Below, piece after piece: positions 60,855 through 64,000 of a stretch of 64,000 bases of DNA. Below the pieces are notes generated by a model that had not been told where the DNA came from, did not search any database, and worked only from the letters and a program-made list of their open reading frames with translations. Location of the stretch: the NCBI RefSeq assembly GCF_019972835.1, contig NZ_BPPB01000001.1, forward strand, positions 1 to 64,000. The letters are read 5' to 3'. Every line of letters starts with the position of its first letter. Position 1 is the stretch's first letter. The translations under genes were made by a program, and so were the position numbers. This DNA comes from Lactobacillus laiwuensis (lineage in GTDB: Bacteria; Bacillota; Bacilli; Lactobacillales; Lactobacillaceae).

Positions 60855-61962
60855 CCAAATTATTTGTATTGGTTGCGGAGCAGTTCTTCAGGCTGATAAT
60901 GCAGAAGAAGCAGGCTATTTGCCTGCCTCGCGTTTAAAACAGACGCAAGAAAGTGAAGCTGACGGCAACGATATTTATTGTCAGCGTTGTTTTCGGCTGC
61001 GCCATTATAATGAAATTATGCCAGTCGAGTCTGACAATGATGACTTTTTAAAATTATTAAATTCCTTGTCAGAGAAGAAAGCCTTAATTGTAAATATTGT
61101 AGACCTATTTGATTTCACCAACTCCTTGCTTTCAGCAATTAAACGCTTTATTGGAAAGAATGATTTTATTCTTGTTGGCAATAAATTCGATCTTTTCCCG
61201 CAAAATTCGCGTCAAAGCAAAATAAAGGATTGGATGCGACAAGAAGCCAATCGAATTGGGTTATATCCTAAAAAAATATTTCTGGTAAGTGCAAAAAGCA
61301 AGACTAATTTGCCAGAACTGATAGCGTATTTAGATCAAAACTCACATGATCAAGATGTTTATTTTGTAGGAACGACTAATGTAGGCAAATCCACCCTTCT
61401 TAATGCAGTTATTGACCAGATGGGTGACATCCAAAATTTAATCACCACTTCCCGCTTTCCGGGTACAACACTTGATAAGATTGAAATTCCTCTGGCAAAT
61501 GGTCATTTTCTAGTTGACACACCGGGTATAATAACGGAAAATCAACTGGCTACGCGTTTGAATGCTCAGGAATTGAGTTTGATTTCACCGCAAAAGCAGC
61601 TTAAGCCTGTAACTTTTCAGCTTAATCCAGGTAACACTTTATTTTTAGCTGGATTGGGCAGAGTAGACTTTTTAAAAGGTGGGAAAGCAAGTTTTACGGT
61701 TTATGCAGCACGGGGATTATATATTCACAGGACTAAAACGGAAAATGCTGATAGTTTTTATGCCAAACACCTTGGTGAATTACTTACTCCACCATCACAA
61801 AGTGATGAGTTGCCGCCTTTAAAAGGACAGGAATATCATACTAAAGAAAAAAGTGATTTGCTCTTTGGTGGGATAGGTTTTGTTACCGTCCCGGCAAATT
61901 GCTTGGTTAGAATATACACACCAGATAAAATTGGTTTAGGTATTAGACGTGCATTAATTTAG
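60847..61962 (+). CDS. yqeH: Circularly permuted ribosome-biogenesis GTPase YqeH
   Basis: A 371-residue GTPase. A zinc finger (CIGC at 7-10 and YCQRC near 45) precedes the permuted G-domain, in which G4 VGNKFDLF (about 114-121) comes before G1 GTTNVGKST (about 176-184) and G3 DTPGI (about 224-228). Related proteins act in 30S assembly. Unlike in many relatives, no yhbY gene follows; nadD starts 8 bp later. Confidence 0.94.
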   Translation: MDDQIICIGCGAVLQADNAEEAGYLPASRLKQTQESEADGNDIYCQRCFRLRHYNEIMPVESDNDDFLKLLNSLSEKKALIVNIVDLFDFTNSLLSAIKRFIGKNDFILVGNKFDLFPQNSRQSKIKDWMRQEANRIGLYPKKIFLVSAKSKTNLPELIAYLDQNSHDQDVYFVGTTNVGKSTLLNAVIDQMGDIQNLITTSRFPGTTLDKIEIPLANGHFLVDTPGIITENQLATRLNAQELSLISPQKQLKPVTFQLNPGNTLFLAGLGRVDFLKGGKASFTVYAARGLYIHRTKTENADSFYAKHLGELLTPPSQSDELPPLKGQEYHTKEKSDLLFGGIGFVTVPANCLVRIYTPDKIGLGIRRALI

Positions 61963-61970
61963 AGGATATA

Positions 61971-62612
61971 ATGATTGCTATTGCTAAAAATTATCAAAAA
62001 ACGCCAACTGTTGAAGTAGCCGAAGAAAAAATAGAGTCTAAAAAAGGACGTCAAATCGGTATTTTGGGTGGAACATTTAATCCAATTCATTTAGGTCATT
62101 TAATAGTAGCGGAGCAAGTAATGACTAAACTCCATCTTGATGAAATTTGGTTTATTCCGACCAATATTCCTCCATTAAAGGATCAGCCAGTAGTTTCTGC
62201 ACAAGATCGTGCAAATATGCTTGAGTTGGGTACTCAAGATAATCCTCGGTTCCAAGTAAAATTATTTGAATTATATCGTGGTGGAGTTTCATATACTGTC
62301 GATACCTTAAGATATTTACGTGAATCTCAACCTGAAAATCATTATTACTTGATTATAGGCAGCGATCAAGTTAATAATTTAGGTGAATGGAAAGAGCCTA
62401 CTAAATTGGCTCAACTGGCAACTCTTGTAGGAGTTCAAAGAGCTGGATACCCCCAAAAAGCTGAATTACCAATGATTTGGGTTGATGTTCCTGCCATTGC
62501 AATTAGTTCTACCCTTGTGAGACAAACTATTGCGATTGGGGGCTCAATTAGATACCTTGTACCTGATACAGTAAGAAATTATATTCAGAAAAAAGGTTTA
62601 TATCATGAATAA
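61971..62612 (+). CDS. nadD: Nicotinate-nucleotide adenylyltransferase
   Basis: A 213-residue enzyme that forms deamido-NAD from nicotinate mononucleotide and ATP. The nucleotidyltransferase motif GILGGTFNPIHLGHL lies at about 30-44, preceded by a 27-residue leader not found in E. coli NadD but probably common in this group, and the ISSTLVR motif lies near 184. The ATG overlaps no gene; yqeK overlaps the 3' end by 8 bp. Confidence 0.93.
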   Translation: MIAIAKNYQKTPTVEVAEEKIESKKGRQIGILGGTFNPIHLGHLIVAEQVMTKLHLDEIWFIPTNIPPLKDQPVVSAQDRANMLELGTQDNPRFQVKLFELYRGGVSYTVDTLRYLRESQPENHYYLIIGSDQVNNLGEWKEPTKLAQLATLVGVQRAGYPQKAELPMIWVDVPAIAISSTLVRQTIAIGGSIRYLVPDTVRNYIQKKGLYHE

Positions 62613-63201
62613 TTTATTTTTCAAAAAGACTTATTCAGTTCTATCTAGTGCTGAAATTGTGGCTAAAGAAAAAAGTAATATGACTGAAGACCGTTTTGAA
62701 CATTGTATTGGAGTTAGCAAAACTGCTAAAAAATTAGCAGAGTTAAACCAATATGATGAAGATAAAGCCGCATTAGCTGGATTTATACATGATTATGCAA
62801 AACAAGTTTCAGTTGAGGAATATCGTGAAGTTATTAAAACCAAGGGCTTTGATCAGGACCTGTTAAATTGGAATCGAAGCATTTGGCATGGTATTGTGGG
62901 TACATATTTTATCCAGAGAGATCTGAAAATTACTGATACAGAAATTTTAACGGCAGTACGCAGACATACAACAGCTGATGTTGAAATGACGACTTTAGAT
63001 AAAATTGTTTTTATGGCTGATTATATTGAACCTGGCAGGTCGTTTCCAGGAGTTGAAGAAGCGCGTAAAATAACTTATGCTAATATTGACAAGGGAGTCG
63101 GCTATCAATTAGCACATACTCTTGAATTTTTAATTGAGAAAAGAAATAAAATTTATCCACGTACTTTAGACGCTTATAATGTTTGGGGTATTAAAGAATA
63201 A
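62605..63201 (+). CDS. yqeK: YqeK-family HD-domain Ap4A/nucleotide hydrolase
   Basis: A 198-residue HD hydrolase. Metal ligands are in RFEHCIGVSKTAK (about 27-39, histidine H30) and GFIHDYAKQ (about 55-63), with a later AVRRHTTADVEM segment. The family cleaves diadenosine tetraphosphate. It overlaps nadD by 8 bp and lies 9 bp before rsfS. Confidence 0.92.
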   Translation: MNNLFFKKTYSVLSSAEIVAKEKSNMTEDRFEHCIGVSKTAKKLAELNQYDEDKAALAGFIHDYAKQVSVEEYREVIKTKGFDQDLLNWNRSIWHGIVGTYFIQRDLKITDTEILTAVRRHTTADVEMTTLDKIVFMADYIEPGRSFPGVEEARKITYANIDKGVGYQLAHTLEFLIEKRNKIYPRTLDAYNVWGIKE

Positions 63202-63210
63202 GGAGAAAAA

Positions 63211-63558
63211 TTGACTAGTAAAGAAATATTGGCTTTTACTCTAAAGGCAATTAGTGATCGGCATGGAGAAGATACTGCAGCTTACGATATGCAAGGACAT
63301 AGTATTTTAGCTGATTATTATGTTGTGACCAGTGCTGGTTCAAACAGACAATTACATGCTATAGCTAATGCTATCATTGATGAAGCCCACAAGGTTAATT
63401 ATTACGATTATCGCGTTGAAGGCACGAGTGAATCAAATTGGCTTCTGCTCGATTTAGGCGATGTAGTTGTAAATGTTTTTACTGAAGATGCACGTGATTT
63501 TTACAATGTTGAAAAACTGTGGGTTAACGGCAAAAAATTAGAATTAAAGGAAGATTAG
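63211..63558 (+). CDS. rsfS: Ribosomal silencing factor RsfS
   Basis: A 115-residue DUF143 protein that binds L14 and keeps ribosomal subunits apart. Family text includes DYYVVTSAGSNRQ (about 32-44), SESNWLLLDLGDVVVNVF (about 73-90) and RDFYNVEKLW (about 95-104). The start is TTG, with AAGGAGAAA about 6 nt upstream. The methyltransferase gene that follows rsfS in many Firmicutes is absent; tmcAL is next. Confidence 0.95.
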   Translation: MTSKEILAFTLKAISDRHGEDTAAYDMQGHSILADYYVVTSAGSNRQLHAIANAIIDEAHKVNYYDYRVEGTSESNWLLLDLGDVVVNVFTEDARDFYNVEKLWVNGKKLELKED

Positions 63559-63564
63559 CTAACC

Positions 63565-64000
63565 ATGAGTGTAGTAGGGATCATTGCGGAATACAATCCC
63601 TTCCATAGTGGGCATGAATTTTTAATGAATCAGGCTCGCTATATTGCAGGCAGTAAAGACCCGATCATTGTTGTCATGTCAGGCAATTATGTTCAGCGTG
63701 GAGAAATGGCAATTATGGATAAATGGTCTCGTGCGCAGGCAGCGCTTGAAAGTGGTGCTGATGTAGTACTTGAACTGCCATTTTCCACTTCGGTTGAACC
63801 AGCTGATTTGTTTGCACTTGGCAGTATCGACCAATTAGTCAAAGTCGGCGTCACTGACTTAATTTTTGGTGTTGAAGACGCTACACAAAATTATGCTTAT
63901 TTAGGTAGTAAGATTGCTGAAATTCCACAAAGTCACATGGACTTTAATGATTACAGTCAAACGTATTCAACCCAATATAATCAAATGGTAGCAAGAGAAG
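63565..64000 (+). CDS. tmcAL: tRNA(Met) cytidine acetate ligase (YlbM/TmcAL), 3' end outside window
   Basis: The frame from ATG 63565 reads on past the window end, showing at least 145 residues. [20 protein letters not shown] (1-20) is the nucleotidyltransferase-type active-site motif of TmcAL (also known as UPF0348/YlbM), followed by [21 protein letters not shown] and [16 protein letters not shown]. The enzyme uses acetate and ATP to make N4-acetylcytidine in the tRNA-Met anticodon. The start lies 6 bp after rsfS, so the genes are probably co-transcribed. Confidence 0.9.
   Translation, partial: MSVVGIIAEYNPFHSGHEFLMNQARYIAGSKDPIIVVMSGNYVQRGEMAIMDKWSRAQAALESGADVVLELPFSTSVEPADLFALGSIDQLVKVGVTDLIFGVEDATQNYAYLGSKIAEIPQSHMDFNDYSQTYSTQYNQMVARE

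Noticed and set aside
1-64000. CRISPR array, prophage or insertion sequence
   Set aside because: No regularly spaced repeats, no transposase, integrase or phage structural gene were seen anywhere in the window.

Overview
The window is chromosomal DNA of a low-GC Gram-positive bacterium, most likely a Lactobacillus in the strict sense (the L. delbrueckii/acidophilus group). Support comes from AT-rich composition, strong GGAGG-type ribosome binding sites, T-box leaders on argS and thrS, an L20-type leader on infC-rpmI-rplT, many sugar PTS operons, PepI-type peptidase, and the gene strings yheA-yhaO-yhaN-yhaM and polA-mutM-coaE-nrdR-dnaB-dnaI. No IS element, prophage or CRISPR array was seen. 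The species cannot be named from this window.

Left part (1-31 kb) is accessory and dominated by carbohydrate and amine uptake. At 0.2-6 kb lies a compact cluster: a fructosamine-6-phosphate deglycase (FrlB/GfrF-type SIS protein), mannose-family PTS IIB, IIC and IID without a IIA, an EutH-type ethanolamine permease homologue, and two overlapping convergent HutC-type GntR regulators. It suggests import of an Amadori (glycated amine) compound, cleavage to glucose-6-phosphate plus amine, and movement of an amine by the EutH homologue. An aminotransferase, a PspC protein and tRNA-Leu(CAG) follow. At 8-15 kb are housekeeping genes (DacA, NnrD, an L,D-transpeptidase, ArgS, class II fructose-bisphosphate aldolase, a histidine phosphatase) and an aldo/keto reductase behind a MerR-type promoter. 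At 16-21 kb a PRD regulator controls a fructose-family PTS (two IIA proteins, IIB, and a IIC broken by one in-frame TGA) plus a class II ketose-bisphosphate aldolase. Two hydrolases, an orphan OppA-type lipoprotein and PepI follow. At 26-31 kb is an alf-type cluster: a mannose-family PTS (IIAB, IIC, IID) divergent from an intracellular GH29 alpha-L-fucosidase and a GntR repressor, with two identical 15-bp operator copies. In Lactobacillus casei this arrangement takes up fucosyl-alpha-1,3-GlcNAc.

Right part (31-64 kb) is mostly conserved core genome: an RluA-family pseudouridine synthase, a class A penicillin-binding protein, the YheA/YhaO/YhaN/YhaM nuclease group, PrsA, a YtxH-like protein and HIT on the minus strand, EcsA-EcsB, TrmB, thioredoxin, YtpR, MurC, the PolA-to-DnaI replication/repair operon, ThrS, a polar amino acid ABC transporter, InfC-RpmI-RplT, and YqeG-YqeH-NadD-YqeK-RsfS-TmcAL (the last cut by the window end). 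A decayed DeoR-family fragment sits between murC and polA.

The points most worth a second look are the deglycase plus EutH cluster, the single-stop PTS IIC, the alf operator pair, the MerR promoter without a local MerR gene, the nested inverted repeat that supplies the C-terminal codons of the pseudouridine synthase, the DeoR relic, and the ATT start of infC.
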